Positions 1-12,234 of a stretch of DNA of 64,000 nucleotides are shown here, piece by piece. Made by a program: the position numbers and the translations under genes. Positions within the stretch are counted from its first letter, which is position 1. The number at the start of each line of letters is the position of its first letter. The DNA is from Paracyclopina nana (Eukaryota; Arthropoda; Copepoda; Cyclopoida; Cyclopettidae): the NCBI GenBank assembly GCA_019096065.1, contig JAGUCH010000006.1:5352001-5416000 (forward strand). The letters are read 5' to 3'. The notes beneath the pieces were generated by a model that was not told the DNA's origin, searched no databases, and saw only the letters and a list, made by a program, of their open reading frames with translations.

Positions 1-870
1 GAGTTGTGCACTAGATAACTGAGCTCTGCAATGTTTTATTGAATTATGGAGTTGAGTGCTGAGCAATGCTGAGCAAAGATGAGCTTTGCAATGTAATACT
101 GATTTATATGGCAGGTTAGCGAAAAATGCACTGCAATACTGAGCTGTGAGTAGATTACTGAACTATGCAGTAGATCACTGAACTGTGCAGTCAATTACTA
201 AACTATGCAGTAGATTACTGAGCAATGCAATGCACGACTGAGCTTTTTAGTGCAATACTGAGCTATGCAGTAGATAATGAATTAAGCAGTAAATTACTGA
301 GAAATGCAATGCACGACTGAGCTTTTTAGAGCAATACTGAGCTATGCAGTAGATTACTGAACTATGCTGTAGATTACTAAGCAATGCAATGGACTTCTGA
401 GCTTTTTACTGCAATACTGAACTGTTTAATAGATTACTGAACTATGCAGCAGATTACTGAGAAATGCAATGCACTACTGAGCTATTTAGTGCAATGCTGA
501 GCAATGTAGTAGATTACTGAGTTATGCAATAGATTACTGAAATATGCAGTAGATTACTGAACTATGCAGTAGATCAATGAACTATGTAGTACATCAATGA
601 ACTATGCAGAAGATTACTGAGCAATATAATGCACTTCTGAGCTATTTTGTGCAATGCTGAGCTATACAGTAGATTACTGAACTATGCAGTAGCTTACTGA
701 ACTATGCAGTAGATTACTGAACTATGCAGTAGATTACTGAACTATGCGCAGTAGATCAATGAACTATGCAGAAGATTACTGAGCAATACAATGCACTTCT
801 AAGCTTTTAAGAGCAATACTGAGCAATGCAGTAGATTACTGAACTATGCAGTTCACTACTGAGCTGAGCA
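1..870. repeat. 20-bp minisatellite with 80-bp higher-order period
   Basis: The stretch is built from diverged copies of a 20-bp unit close to ACTGAACTATGCAGTAGATT. A variant unit carrying GAGCTTTTTAG or a close relative recurs at about 240, 319, 399, 479, 639 and 801, so the array has a higher-order period of 80 bp (four units). It begins at or before the window edge and fades out near 870. No coding function is seen. Confidence 0.93.
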
Positions 871-944
871 ATAAATCCAGACATAATCACTTCAATTAGA
901 TTTGGCATTCTCATTTTTGCTCGAGATTGAATTTAGAAAATCAC

Positions 945-1208
945 CTCATAGTCAAGCGCAGGTAAGTCTTCCTCAATGACCTCCTCTTCATCGGGCTCCT
1001 CATGGTCTTGGAGCTGGTGGCCATTTTCTTCTCTGGCGAGATGCTGTGCCACTTCTGGCGAGGCTGTTGGAATGTATGCTGAATTTCTGTGTGAATTCAT
1101 CTCTGAGGGCTTCCTTCGGAGCACTTCCACTGTGATGGGCTCAGAGGCCGTCAAAAAGGCCTCCACTGCCTCCTCGTGGGAACATTGTGAAACATCACGA
1201 CCGTTCAC
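945..1208 (-). CDS. PDZRN3: PDZRN3/4-like protein, internal exon with C-terminal half of a PDZ domain (partial)
   Basis: An 88-codon exon, phase 0 at both ends, is bounded by a TTGCAG acceptor and a GAG/GTGATT donor. It starts [18 protein letters not shown] and continues through VEVLRRKP, which is the second half of a class I PDZ domain. It closely matches the first PDZ of PDZRN3/PDZRN4 ubiquitin ligases, where human reads VNGRDLSRATHDQAVEAF. A Ser/Asn-rich and then very acidic linker ([19 protein letters not shown]) follows, as it does between the two PDZ domains of that family. The first half of this PDZ domain and the RING and TRAF-type zinc fingers must lie upstream (higher coordinates) and were not found. 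Later exons lie beyond the left edge. Family known; gene structure inferred. Confidence 0.72.
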
Positions 1209-3874
1209 CTGCAACCAGCAAAAAAGGCTGACATTAGACCACCCAAAATCTCCCCTTTTGATGTGGATTATGCAGAGCTTTTTTCACTTGTCTCCGCGTA
1301 CTTCTTTTGCCAAGGCCATAAATTGATAAATCTTGCGAGCAAAAAAATCTTCATTATGAAGATGGATCGAGCCAATTGGGCAAATTACTTTGATTCGCGC
1401 CCACTGAATCATCTCATTTCCATACAGATGAAAAGTTCTTCCTTCACACATCTGCCACATGGTGGACTATAGTGCTATTTAATAATAAGACCAGTGTGTG
1501 TGTGGTCAATTGCTGGCTCACAGTGGGGAAAAAACCTTACATGACTAAGTAAAATAATAATGCAAAAAAGGATGGAGAACAAAAAGGCTCAGTCTTTGTA
1601 AGGGTTTTTTCTTGCGTATCTTGTTGGCCACACAGTGGCCCAAATTGGCTGGAAAAGGGCCAAAATGGATGATGAGATGATGGAAGTTTTAAAAGTGTTG
1701 CTGTGAGTTGTGCAGGGGGGAAATTTTATCCCCACATCATCTTATCCCGAAGGTGTTTGAGCACGTCATCTCTTATTTTCCCTGAGGTTCTAACCCCATA
1801 TTTGCGCCAATTTATTCCTGCCAACAGAAAAGAAATCGATAATTCCCTTCTCCTCCAAAGATATGAGATTGCGGGAAAACCAGTTGGTTTGGAGGCAAAC
1901 TCGACGTGAGCTTCCAATGAATGGCTCTATTTGTTGAAAGTGAGGCCAGTTTTAGGTTTTCACAGATTTTTATCAGCATTGCACACCTTGCTTTATCGTC
2001 TGGAGTTTCCATGCACACTGGGCAGGCCTAGCCATAAAAATATCCCACTGAAGATTTTTTAGTTTGGATGCCAAATAAGGAGTAGATCTTGTTGTGTGGG
2101 GAGAAAAGTGGGGTCATTGTTACATACCAGGATGAATTTTTTCAAAGCTTGTCACTCTCGCTTTTTACCGCCAATGAATCATAGATTCAAAAGCGGTAGG
2201 AGTGATGACAATTTATGGCCAATTCTAATCGAGATGACGCGCAAAAAAACGCCCTCACGTTTGCAATGCCAAAAAGCTAACCAAGCTATACAAAGATAAA
2301 AGTGGGCCTAGCATAACAAGGAAATGAAGACATTCTTTTGAATCGAGATGAAAGGCGTTGAAAAAAGTATGAAAAATGCAGGCCATTTCGCTGGACCTTT
2401 TGAAGTCTTCAAAAGCTGAGAAAAACTTGAAAGGCGAAAAAAGCCACATAAACAAATGCCACAATTCAATTTCAACCTGATGACGGCCGTATAAAAAAAT
2501 TCAAAATGAAATCTACGGTTTTGCGGTGTGTCTTAAATGCAATGGTGATTGCAAAGGGCTTGTAAAAAAGCTGCTTTGCATGTCACTTTGAACGCCGGCT
2601 GACCACCAAGATTGAGCAATAATATTTTGTGGTGTTTTTTGCGCGCTGCTGGCCCAGTGTGCATGCGCGCTTGTCGCGACACCTGTCAGTCAACGTGGTT
2701 AATAAAAAGAAGCCTTTTGACAGCTAATTCTTCAAATTGCTCAAGCAGCAACAAAAATCACAATCTTCTAATCAGATTGCGGAAAAAACACGCTTTCTAA
2801 GGAGGCAATTCCGCAATTTTCCCTTGACATCCATAATTGTGTGACTGTCATAAAAACATTACGTAGTAACAAGGGCTCCTCCCTTTTTTAGTACAGAGCC
2901 TTCGTTTATCTTGTTTTTTATGCTGATGTCAACATTCCCCTTATAGTTTTATAGAGCCTTAAATTGTGTGCTACGTCATTTTTCCCAGGAAAATCCAAAG
3001 CCCCAGTCCACCAGGGGATTAACAAATTTGTCACATTCCCTTGCTAATTTCAAATACAATATAAGCACTGTGGGAAAAATCGGCCAACTAAAACTGGAGG
3101 AGGCTACGGCTCTTCTTTCCCATTTTATGGAAATTTGGCTTTTGAAATGTGACCCCTCAAGGTGGGGTGTGCGGATGATAGACAGCTTTTTTTGCTGCTT
3201 TACCCAGTGTGCATTCTTGCTGGCCAATTAGGCGTATTTTTAATAGGTAGCAACCATAGTGCAATTTAGGTTCCAATTTTCCCCTGTTTTTTTCTTGCAC
3301 CCTGGGATCAGTTCATAATTGGCCAATTGAGGGGAATTTACGTGGGCAAAAAAGCAAGCAGAAATTGTATGGAATTTGAATGCATTCACGCGAAATCTCT
3401 CGTTTCTATCGCGTATTTCAGTGAACTCTTTCAGCGCATTTTTACAGCATTATGTTGCTAGCTGACATACAAGTATGAATGCTTTGATGCATTTCCTCGC
3501 AATTTTTGATGTCACCCTGGGAAAACTGACCAAAAACACCCCTCGTTTCTGAGAAATGACAGGCTCGCATTAAAACCAGCTGGCCTCAATTTTTCAGGCC
3601 AGAATTCTACTTCCCAGCCTGGTTTTTTTCAGGGGATCTTATTGACATTTCGGCCTCGGCATCAAGCCATTTCCCACTGTAGTACATATCCTATATAACT
3701 AGTGGGCTGCTGAGCAAATACTACTGGCTCAACCAAGTTATGACATCGTAAAACTTTCCAGTCCAGATAGCAGCGAGTACTTTCCAGAGCTGGCCTAAAC
3801 ATCCAACCAGAGCATTTCCCATCTCTAATCTCCTTAGAGGAGTTTTTGAGCCTTAGACTGGTTAATTGGCTTAC

Positions 3875-3948
3875 CTTCAGAATGACGAAATCCATGGCTG
3901 GAGTGTATTGTTCACAATTTGAGTGGTGGAATAATGATGACCATGATC
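3875..3948 (-). CDS. Candidate short exon, possible alternative first exon
   Basis: A CTCAG acceptor and an AAG/GTAAGC donor bound 74 bases that are open in one frame and end in phase 0. The exon contains an ATG at 3895 followed by MDFVILK. The next exon to the left that I recognise, the PDZ exon at 945-1208, starts in phase 0 with VNGRD. Direct splicing would therefore be in frame and would read VILKVNGRD, similar to the usual PDZ segment before the second half of the domain. It could be an alternative start for the PDZRN3-like gene or a chance match. Confidence 0.25.
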
Positions 3949-4281
3949 CTGAGGGCAGGCAAAATGGCGTGTCAATTCACTACTGATGTTTTCTAGCCGG
4001 GAATCTCCGTTCAACTGAGTTCAAGTTGAGGCTCGTGCTCGCTTAAGCGCGCAACGTCGCGCGTCAGCCGCATCGACACTGTAAATAATATTAGTAAAAC
4101 CGGGCGCTTCTTCTCTCGCATTTTTTATGTCACGCATCCTCCACTCGGAATTTGGAAGGTACTCGTCAAGATGCCAATTTGGCCATTTTGGCCCCCATTT
4201 TCATACCTTTTTTTCAACCACTTTTCTTCACCTATCAAAACTTGGAGCAATTTATGTGAGGAAATGTCGGATTTTTGATTA

Positions 4282-4893
4282 ATGCTCAGTAATTTCAGAC
4301 TGAAATTGCTAGTGACAAATAGCGAGTGTTTTTTGCATTTCGTGAAATATGATGAGAGCAGGGCTGGATATTTCGCGAGAGCTTTAGCTACTGCACTATT
4401 TTCTGTGCAAACAAGAAGGGTCCAAAGTTTGCCTGAAGATGGGGCACTAATCAAAATAAGGAAGGAACTTGGATACACAGTGAATAAACATGGAGGGGAA
4501 AAAGTCTGCAGCACTTTTCACACTCAAACTTCCCACAGTGCTCAAGAAAAAATAAAAGGAGAGATTTCGCTCACGAATAAGCACCGTGTGTATTATTTGC
4601 AGTGTGATAAGTGTGAATCAAATCTTTTTTATCATCCCTCTGAAAAATTCCCATACAAGTTTTCTCATGAGATCTTTGCAGTTTGGTGGGCAAAAAGTCG
4701 TGTAATTTATGAGTTTCTGAATCAAGATATCGAGAGAAACCTCAGGCATCTTGATCAATTACGTCCAATTCAGGTCAGACAAATTGCAGAGATTCCTCAT
4801 TGGAAGCAAAATGGCCTTATCATTAATGGCAACTCTCTCAGAAATTCCTCATGGGAATGGCATCTATATAAGAGCGGAAAATTGGCTCACTAA
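4282..4893 (+). CDS. Orphan 203-codon open reading frame
   Basis: This uninterrupted frame is clearly longer than expected by chance in AT-rich DNA. Its product has no signal peptide or membrane segment that I can see. It contains a CDKC pair and is mixed charged and aromatic. I recognise no family. Base composition resembles the surrounding non-coding DNA, and a second open frame overlaps it on the other strand. It may be an unrecognised exon, the remnant of a mobile element, or chance. No splice signals were used to place it. Confidence 0.2.
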   Translation: MLSNFRLKLLVTNSECFLHFVKYDESRAGYFARALATALFSVQTRRVQSLPEDGALIKIRKELGYTVNKHGGEKVCSTFHTQTSHSAQEKIKGEISLTNKHRVYYLQCDKCESNLFYHPSEKFPYKFSHEIFAVWWAKSRVIYEFLNQDIERNLRHLDQLRPIQVRQIAEIPHWKQNGLIINGNSLRNSSWEWHLYKSGKLAH

Positions 4894-5283
4894 AATGAAA
4901 TGCAACATAATAGAAATGTTGAACATGCATTCTCTTGGAATTCCAGCATTGGCAGATTTTGGACTGACTTAATCGAAGCCACGCCCTCGTTGGTTTCTGC
5001 TGACTGCTGAGCACTACTTATTTCAATCACATTCACTCAGTAGCAGTAATATAGGCCAAGCCCAAACAATTGGCATCACAGTGGGAGCAGCTGTGGATTT
5101 ATGGAGACGTTTTTCGTCAAGCCTGACGTCTCCATTGGAAGATTATTAATTTTGCACAAAAATTGAATTGCATTACATATTGCTCATTAACCTGACAGCA
5201 GAACCAGTAATTAGTTGGATTTTTGGCACGTAGATAATCATTTCCTTTTGCAAGTCAATCTCTGTCTCAAACCGAGCAATAGC

Positions 5284-5354
5284 ATGCACACTGGGCCGAA
5301 ACGAGCCGAAACCGCACGATACCGAAGAGCTTTGATTTGGCCCACTGTGCACTG
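5284..5354. repeat. 71-bp element with inverted CACASTGGG ends
   Basis: The left end reads TGCACACTGGGCC and the right end GGCCCACTGTGCA, which are inverted copies with one mismatch. It is one of several such pairs in the window; see also 9124-9250 and 10364-10482. Confidence 0.5.
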
Positions 5355-7965
5355 CTGCAGATTGTTTACTTTGAAGTTACGGAAGTTTGCACATATTGCA
5401 CTGCTCTAAACTACTTTGTACAAATACTGGAAATCTCTCGAGAGAGATTATCATTATTATCGTGCGTTGTATAGCTGCTCTGCATTGACTAATGTCTAAG
5501 CCAAAAAAAGGAGACAGAAACCTGATCTTGTGTGTGAATTTCATTTAGCTCAGAGGAAAAGCCACATTTGCCCGTGATTTTATCCCACTGTGCTACAACA
5601 GAAGGTTTAAGTAGCCGAGGAGGGTGCAAATGTAAAGCTAGTAAATGTCCAGAAAAATAGCGCAGAAAGTCAAAAGAAGCCGCCATTCGTCGGTCTCGCA
5701 ATTAACTATGTGCCTCAGATTTCTTGAACGATTAACCGCAGAACCGATTGGCGAAGCATTATTAAATCTTGCCAAATGGCAGCTAGGAGTGGAGCAACAA
5801 GAATCAGCCCTTGAAACCTCAATTGAGTCGTTGTGTATTATGTAGCTTTTTTGCTCCGAGCCAAATGTTGGTCGGCCCAGTGTGCTCAGTAGATCTCATC
5901 TTGGGAATCAAAAGTTGTGATTAGGAAAGCAAAAAACCCAACCATGACCCACTGCAGTGAGGTCATCTATCAGAGCTCAATGCCTTGTTATAGATGACCA
6001 TTGTAATTTGTTGGAGCAGCTCCTAATCAATACTGGCAAAAAGTGGAGGCTTTGGCACATGATCCAAGCTGAGTCAAAACGAATATCTCGTTATTAATCT
6101 TGAGAAGAAATATACAATGATGATCTATTCACACCTGTTCTGTTTGCCTATTGTTGGGATTGCTCTCATTTGCAGCAAAAAGTGGAGCAAAGCAAAATGT
6201 TCATCATGACCTTTTTTCCATACCACTTCCAATATTGCTTTTTGTCAACTTTAAGATATGATGAGAAGAAAAAGTCACTTGCTTTACTTATCATAATTTT
6301 TGTGACACCAAAATAAGCCATTACATCTGCTTTCATCATTAAATAAAAATGAGCTCAAACATTTCTAAGCAAAAAAGATGAAAAAATATACACCACACAA
6401 ATAATTGATGAGCAAGAATAGACCACAAGAAAAAGCCTTTCAAAGTTCATTAGAAAAGATTAGTAAAATGCTCAGTGATCTTTTTTGGCTTCTCAGTACA
6501 TCAATGAAAAGGTGCAAATCTCATTAGAGCTCTGCTTTGAAAATATTATTTCAGGCGATAGGCAACTGAACTGAATCTCCAGAAGGAGCAGAGAGTAAAA
6601 ATAATTTACCACACAGACCACAACAACAAATGAGGTAGTAATAATGTTGTTTAATTTTGGTAACTTGACTCACGCGGTTTAATGGTTGATTAGTGTTCTT
6701 CATGAGATGAGGAGGATCTTGCCAAAATGCCTGTGTTTTTCAATTAAGTCTTGAACAAAAACAAATTAGTTGTCTTTCAACAAAATTGTAGCTATTTATT
6801 TTCCAGGCCACTTTGACTTGCGGCCTGAAAGCCATAAAGCTGACAGATGAATTTCCTTTTAAAATGGACATAATGTCAAGTAGCAGCTATGTTTGTGTGG
6901 GTGTTTTTGCTAGATAGTGCCAAAAAGTCTGCTCAATAAATAGTGGATGAGGATCATCCCCTTTTGTACTGATCATCAGATATTTACCCTTATTTCCACA
7001 GAGACTCTGATGATGCATGGTTACCCTGAGGCTTCTACCACGAGCAACAATATCAGAAACTGCTGATATGATAAATTGAGCCAGCCAGCAGCAACATGTC
7101 AAGTGGAAGAAGAACACTGAGGAAAATTAGAAAAAATTCTCGCCACTCCTTCTAGATTAATAACGTATGAATTCTGGACTTTTTTCTTGCCTAGAATCTC
7201 TTTAGAATCAGCTGATGCTTAGACTAGCTTGTTTTTGTTTTTTTTTTGCTGTGACCGGCAAGCTTAAAGCTGACTCGCGCATGCGCAGTGCTCAAATGTA
7301 AACAAATCTGCGCGGGACGTTAGATAGAAGCTGAGAAATTCGCCGTAATGGCTTCTTTGATGGTGTTGACCCAGGTTTGTTGCCAATAGAAGTGCTAATG
7401 ACCACTTGAGAATTCTTCTGAATTTCTGAACAGCTTAGAAATTGTGAAAGGATGCTATGGAATGTGAAGCTTCACCCCACTGTGTGAAAAGTGCCAGGCA
7501 AAACTGACGTACTTGGAATTCCGAGTTTTGCCCACCAAGAAATCCTGATGCTGCAAATTCTGATCCCCTTTTCCCCCCACGTCAAGATTCCCCCCTGGGG
7601 TTTAGCCTAGCTCTGTAGCAGTGAGCATGATCGAGTACAGAGTCGAAGGTGTCACAAATCCGGGCCATTTTGACCAAAAGCTATTTGTTCAGAGCAAATT
7701 CGTGAGGTGCCCAACGCGAGAGATAAATGTGCTTGAATTGCGTGATTTTTAATCCTCTGGACAAACGTTTTACTAAACCGCAGTGCCGAATGATAGATAG
7801 ATACTTGGCGTGTTTCCATACACACACACACCACGAAAAGCAGACTTTAATCAAGGCTTTTTCACACTTTGCAAAATTTGCTGACATGTTTAAGTGCTGG
7901 GTATTTGCGCTCGCGCCTTAAAAGGAGGCGTTGTTTTTTGCCACATTATTTGCTGAAGTGAGTTT

Positions 7966-8153
7966 AAGGCTGTGTTCACCTGCTTTTTTCCGGATTTTTT
8001 TTGTGAAATATCTTCATGAGAAATAGGTCTAAAAAATGTTCGAAAGTGAGACATTTCAAGTCAGTTCAAGTAAAAAAAGCTAACTCAATGCCAATGGAAA
8101 CTGGATACAGTTTTTGAGATTCGGTTGTAAAATCGAGCAGGTGAGCAGGGCCT
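7966..8153. mobile_element. MITE, GTTCACCTGC-end family, copy 1
   Basis: A 188-bp stretch has imperfect inverted ends: AAGGCTGTGTTCACCTGC on the left and GCAGGTGAGCAGGGCCT on the right. The same ends recur at 12012-12234 and 17936-18159. No coding capacity is visible, so this is a non-autonomous element. Confidence 0.65.
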
Positions 8154-9123
8154 AGTACTCTTCTTTTAACTCTCAAGTTTGTGTACATAAATGAAAATTC
8201 AGTGCGAGTCCTTTTATTGCGCAAATATTCCTCAACAGCCTTAAGCACACACATTACTTACATAAGAGCTAAAGGGAAAATATTTTGATGAGGTGCTAAT
8301 CGATCATAGAGCCTTTAGTGACAAGGCATATCCTCAAAATCTTGAATTAGCTGTATTTTTAGCGGAAGCTTGAGCACTTTGTGAATTTCTTCACTGCTGG
8401 CAGTGATAAAGCTTGTCATGTCATCAATGTCAAATACAAGCTGTAAAACATCTCAGCTGCCAACACTTGGGACAAAAAATCTGGCTACATGAGTTATGGC
8501 CATTATTTCCAACGCCATCTCTCTTTTAAGGCTGAGTGCAGAATTATTAAGCTCAATTCAAAATACAAATACTCGTATCAAGGAGCTGAAGACTTGGATC
8601 TTCTGTGTTGTGAGGTTGCTGGCTTGCTTGTTTTCCTCTAACCACAAAGATCTTAACTCTAAAATGTGGCAATAATCCTGAGGAGAAGTGGTTAACTGGT
8701 ACACTGCTGGTGCTAATGGGTAGATCTTGATCTTGCCATTCATGGGAAATTCCTCACATTGCTCCAAGAAGAGTTGGAAGAAACACCGAGATTTTGGCCT
8801 CGTTTTTGAGAAGTTCTGCCCATCTTAATTTTCCATGTCCAATTCTTCTCAGGGTTCTCACGTTGCTCCACTAAATCCCAAATTGAGCCCCATTTTTTGT
8901 CATGTCAAGCCTTTTTTTATAAGAAAAACGCTTGTTCTGTATTCTTGTGTATTTGTCAATTTGCATCTTTCAGCCCACGAGATTTTTGTTAAATAGAGAA
9001 GCAGCCATAAAGGGAATTGCCTACGCATAATTTTTCAAGTAGCTAAGCTGCTGTTTTTGGTCTGGGGAGGTCCATTTTGATGTAGGATCGGATGACAAGG
9101 GATAGTTATGCATTTGCACAATC

Positions 9124-9250
9124 CCACATCACACTGGGGCGCATCACCTCAAAAATACCGTACATATTTCAATCTGGAAGGTGCGTGAAGCCTCTTTTTG
9201 AAACATGAGATAATTATGAGGAGTTTTAAGCGGGCTGGAGCCCCACTGTG
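9124..9250. repeat. 127-bp element with inverted CACASTGGGG ends
   Basis: CACACTGGGGC on the left pairs with GCCCCACTGTG on the right, with one mismatch. The interior shows no recognised feature. Confidence 0.45.
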
Positions 9251-10363
9251 CAATTATACATTTGCCATGATAATAGTGATCAAAATCTAAGCTTCTTTAT
9301 GCGTCGCCATGATGCACTGTGGGGCATTCTTGCACGAAAACCAATCATTTTCGTCTTAAAGCCGGATAATTTTCCTCGCCGAGACGACTGGAGGCAAATA
9401 CATTCCAAAGCTTCCTTCTTTGGTGATGGTCAAAACTAAGAAGAAAAACTTGGAGAAAAAATTGAAAAATTTATGACGATCTAAAAGTGCACGATGGATC
9501 GGTTGAACCTCGAGCAAATGTTGGACACCGTGCCATACTTTTTCAGCCACTTGACAATCCTCGCGCTGATTTTTACGAGCTAGCTGCAATATTTTTCCGT
9601 TCACGATGACTAGGCAGAATTCAAAGTTTGTTTTGATTCTTGGTAAATTCGCGAGAGCACCTGTCAGCCCTGATTTTCCAATAGAATATTCAAAAGGTGC
9701 GTGATCACAATTCAATTGAATAGGTGGAGCAGATTTTCATGTTGTTTTTAAATAACTTCAAAGGTGAATGGTTGGAAACTGCATTGAAGCTACTAGATGT
9801 TATCACGTGTTTTCATGTATTGATCTTCTTAGAATTTAAATCCACATTTGAGGGGATCAAGTGAGGATTTTCTCGCATCCATTCAGAATTGCTGCTTGCT
9901 TAATGCATTTTTTATGCGTTACTGAGCTCATGTCAATCTCAGCATCACTGTGGGCTAAATAGGTGCAATTAGAGCACGTTTTTGAGCACCAAATCCCGCT
10001 TCGGTTTTTAGCCCACTTTTTTCTCACCGTGCACTATTGCTAGCCATTTAAATTCTAGATCGTCCCATCTATTATTGAAACTCGATATTGTAGACAGTGG
10101 AAAAGCTAATTCAAAACGTTTTTCGTAATTATTGCCATGAAATCACGACATGCCAGTAAAATGGGGAGATTTCCAGATCTCAGACATTTTTTCTACCTGT
10201 ATTGGCTCTCTCAGTAGTGATTCCATCACGGTGGTCTCTGTCAGCTAACAAAATTGAGTCGTTAGGGCCTTCATAGAAGCAGAGTCAACAGAAAAATTAA
10301 CCACTGTTACAAAAACAATGCCTTCGAGCCATTAACTCTGGAAAATGACTTTTTGGTCAATCA

Positions 10364-10482
10364 TGCACAGTGGGGTAAACTCACTCCAAAATGCCCATTC
10401 ACTGAAACCTAATAAAAACCTGGTTTTGCAATAAGTTCATGGAACTGGAGATTTTCAGGGCATTTTGCCCCAGTGTGCACTT
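10364..10482. repeat. 119-bp element with inverted CACASTGGGG ends
   Basis: TGCACAGTGGGG on the left pairs with CCCCAGTGTGCA on the right, with one mismatch. As in the other pairs, one end carries CAGTG and the other CACTG. Confidence 0.45.
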
Positions 10483-10908
10483 TTGAGAGCGGCCTGCTTA
10501 ACCATCTGACTCCCCATGATTTTCCCTGATCATCAACTTGTTGTCGAATGGTTATACATGATGATGATGCTTGTTTGTCATTTCTCACTTATACCATATA
10601 AAACTGCTTTTGAATGGCTTGGAATTGCAGCATAATTGGAAAATGATAATTTTCATGAATTTGCTGCCAATAAAACAGCCGAAAATTACCACCCTCCCAC
10701 TGTAAATTGATGGATGGAGCATGTGGCGAAATATTGTTAGTTTTGCACATTTTCCATGATATTTGTAACGTCCTCTGTATTAAATGAAGCATTAAATCTG
10801 AATCCGTTCATGCCAGACATTTGTGTGTGTGTAAAGTAGAAATGAGAGTATCTATAGACATTTTTCAATAGAGAGTGCCCACGAAAATCTAGTAATGTCA
10901 TCACTCAC

Positions 10909-11049
10909 CGTATAATTTTGTGTCTGGCAATGCTGTTGTTTACTTTTCAAGCCACGTGGAATGCGCGATATCAGCCCAGATAAAAACACTCGCACACACA
11001 CACACAAAAGAACGAAAAATGTGTCCAAAAACAAAAACAGCAGCAGCAT
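10909..11049 (-). CDS. Candidate signal-peptide first exon
   Basis: An ATG opens a 47-codon frame that starts with a strongly hydrophobic run (MLLLFLFLDTFFVLLCVCV) and ends at a perfect ACG/GTGAGT donor. That is what a secreted or membrane protein's first exon looks like. Against it, part of the hydrophobic run is encoded by a CA-dinucleotide microsatellite, and I found no matching second exon. It lies in the long gene-poor stretch right of the PDZ exon. Confidence 0.18.
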
Positions 11050-12011
11050 TTTGGTCCATTAAGCTCTGAAATCATTATTCTGGTCCTTGACTTTGTTTTG
11101 CAGCATTAGCAATAGCTAATTATACAAACCTTTTAAAAAGCTCTGACTGCTCAGCTGAACTTTATCTGATAGTCTCTTAAAAGCTACGCAATTAACAAAA
11201 GTATTGTAGATATGTGGCAAAACGAGGTATTGTCTCTCGTGTAAGAAATGTCACACATTTTTTCCTCCTCCTTGGGAAACAGCTGCTGTCTGTCATCTCA
11301 CGGAAAAAGTATCATTTGCTTCTGAAAAAATTGCTTTTTGAACAAGAAGCAGCGTTGCAGCGTTACCAGGAGCATAATCACGTTAAATGGCCTTTGAAAT
11401 AGGATAATTGATGTTTACAAAGCCCCTCTCGAGATTTTTCATTTAGATATTCTTCAAATTTGCCAACTAGCAAAAAATGGCGGCTACCTTCTTGACCATC
11501 AAAGTTTAATGATCTTTCTGGCTCAATTGCCCACTTATAATGAATTCAACAATTCAAAAAGCCAATCTCATCTTTCATGGGTAAATAGAAGCAAAGCATT
11601 GATACATTAATTTTGGAGGGGGGAAAAGTTATTCAATTTTAGGCTCAAGATGGTAATGTGTAATTAGCATAATATTCTTTTAAAGGATGGCCATCTTTCG
11701 AGCTTCTTCGCTCGGGTAAACGCAGGTCCATTTTTCAGCCTTTTTTAAGACAAAGAAGTGGAGGCAATCAATTCATTTGAACCGAGAAGAAAATCCATCT
11801 CACGTGCAACTCGTGACGGCTTTTCGTTGCTTTTTTCAGTGGATCGCTCAAAAATGTAGCGAGATCGATGAAAGCTGTCAGTGCACTTTGAAATTGGATA
11901 TTGGTTGTCTACGCAGAACTCTGCTACAAGTCAATCTCATTTATGATTCAATTTAACGCCCAAATCAATGTAAACTCATCTCTGAGAGCGAAAAATGACG
12001 GGATCTAACTT

Positions 12012-12234
12012 AGGCTGGGTTCACCTACAAAATTATGGCGTAATTTTGAGCAAAATTACGCTGATATTTGCCAATTTGAGAGTGGACGAAACAACTTTTT
12101 TACATTTTTTCTTCAAAATTGTGCTATTAAATTAAGGTTAGTTAAAAATATTCAGCCAAAAACCCTGAACTTATCTCTGTTCAGTAATTAATTATGCCAT
12201 AATTTTGGCCGTAATTTGTAGGTGAACCGGGCCT
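12012..12234. mobile_element. MITE, GTTCACCTGC-end family, copy 2
   Basis: A 223-bp stretch has ends AGGCTGGGTTCACCTACAAA and TTTGTAGGTGAACCGGGCCT, with inner arms rich in AAAATTACG-type inverted segments. No open frame of note. Confidence 0.75.

Noticed and set aside
1..870. CRISPR array
   Set aside because: Units are contiguous diverged 20-mers without unique spacers, and the DNA is clearly eukaryotic.
9356..9715. 119-codon minus-strand open frame
   Set aside because: Looks protein-like in places, but no family, exon boundaries or neighbours support it.
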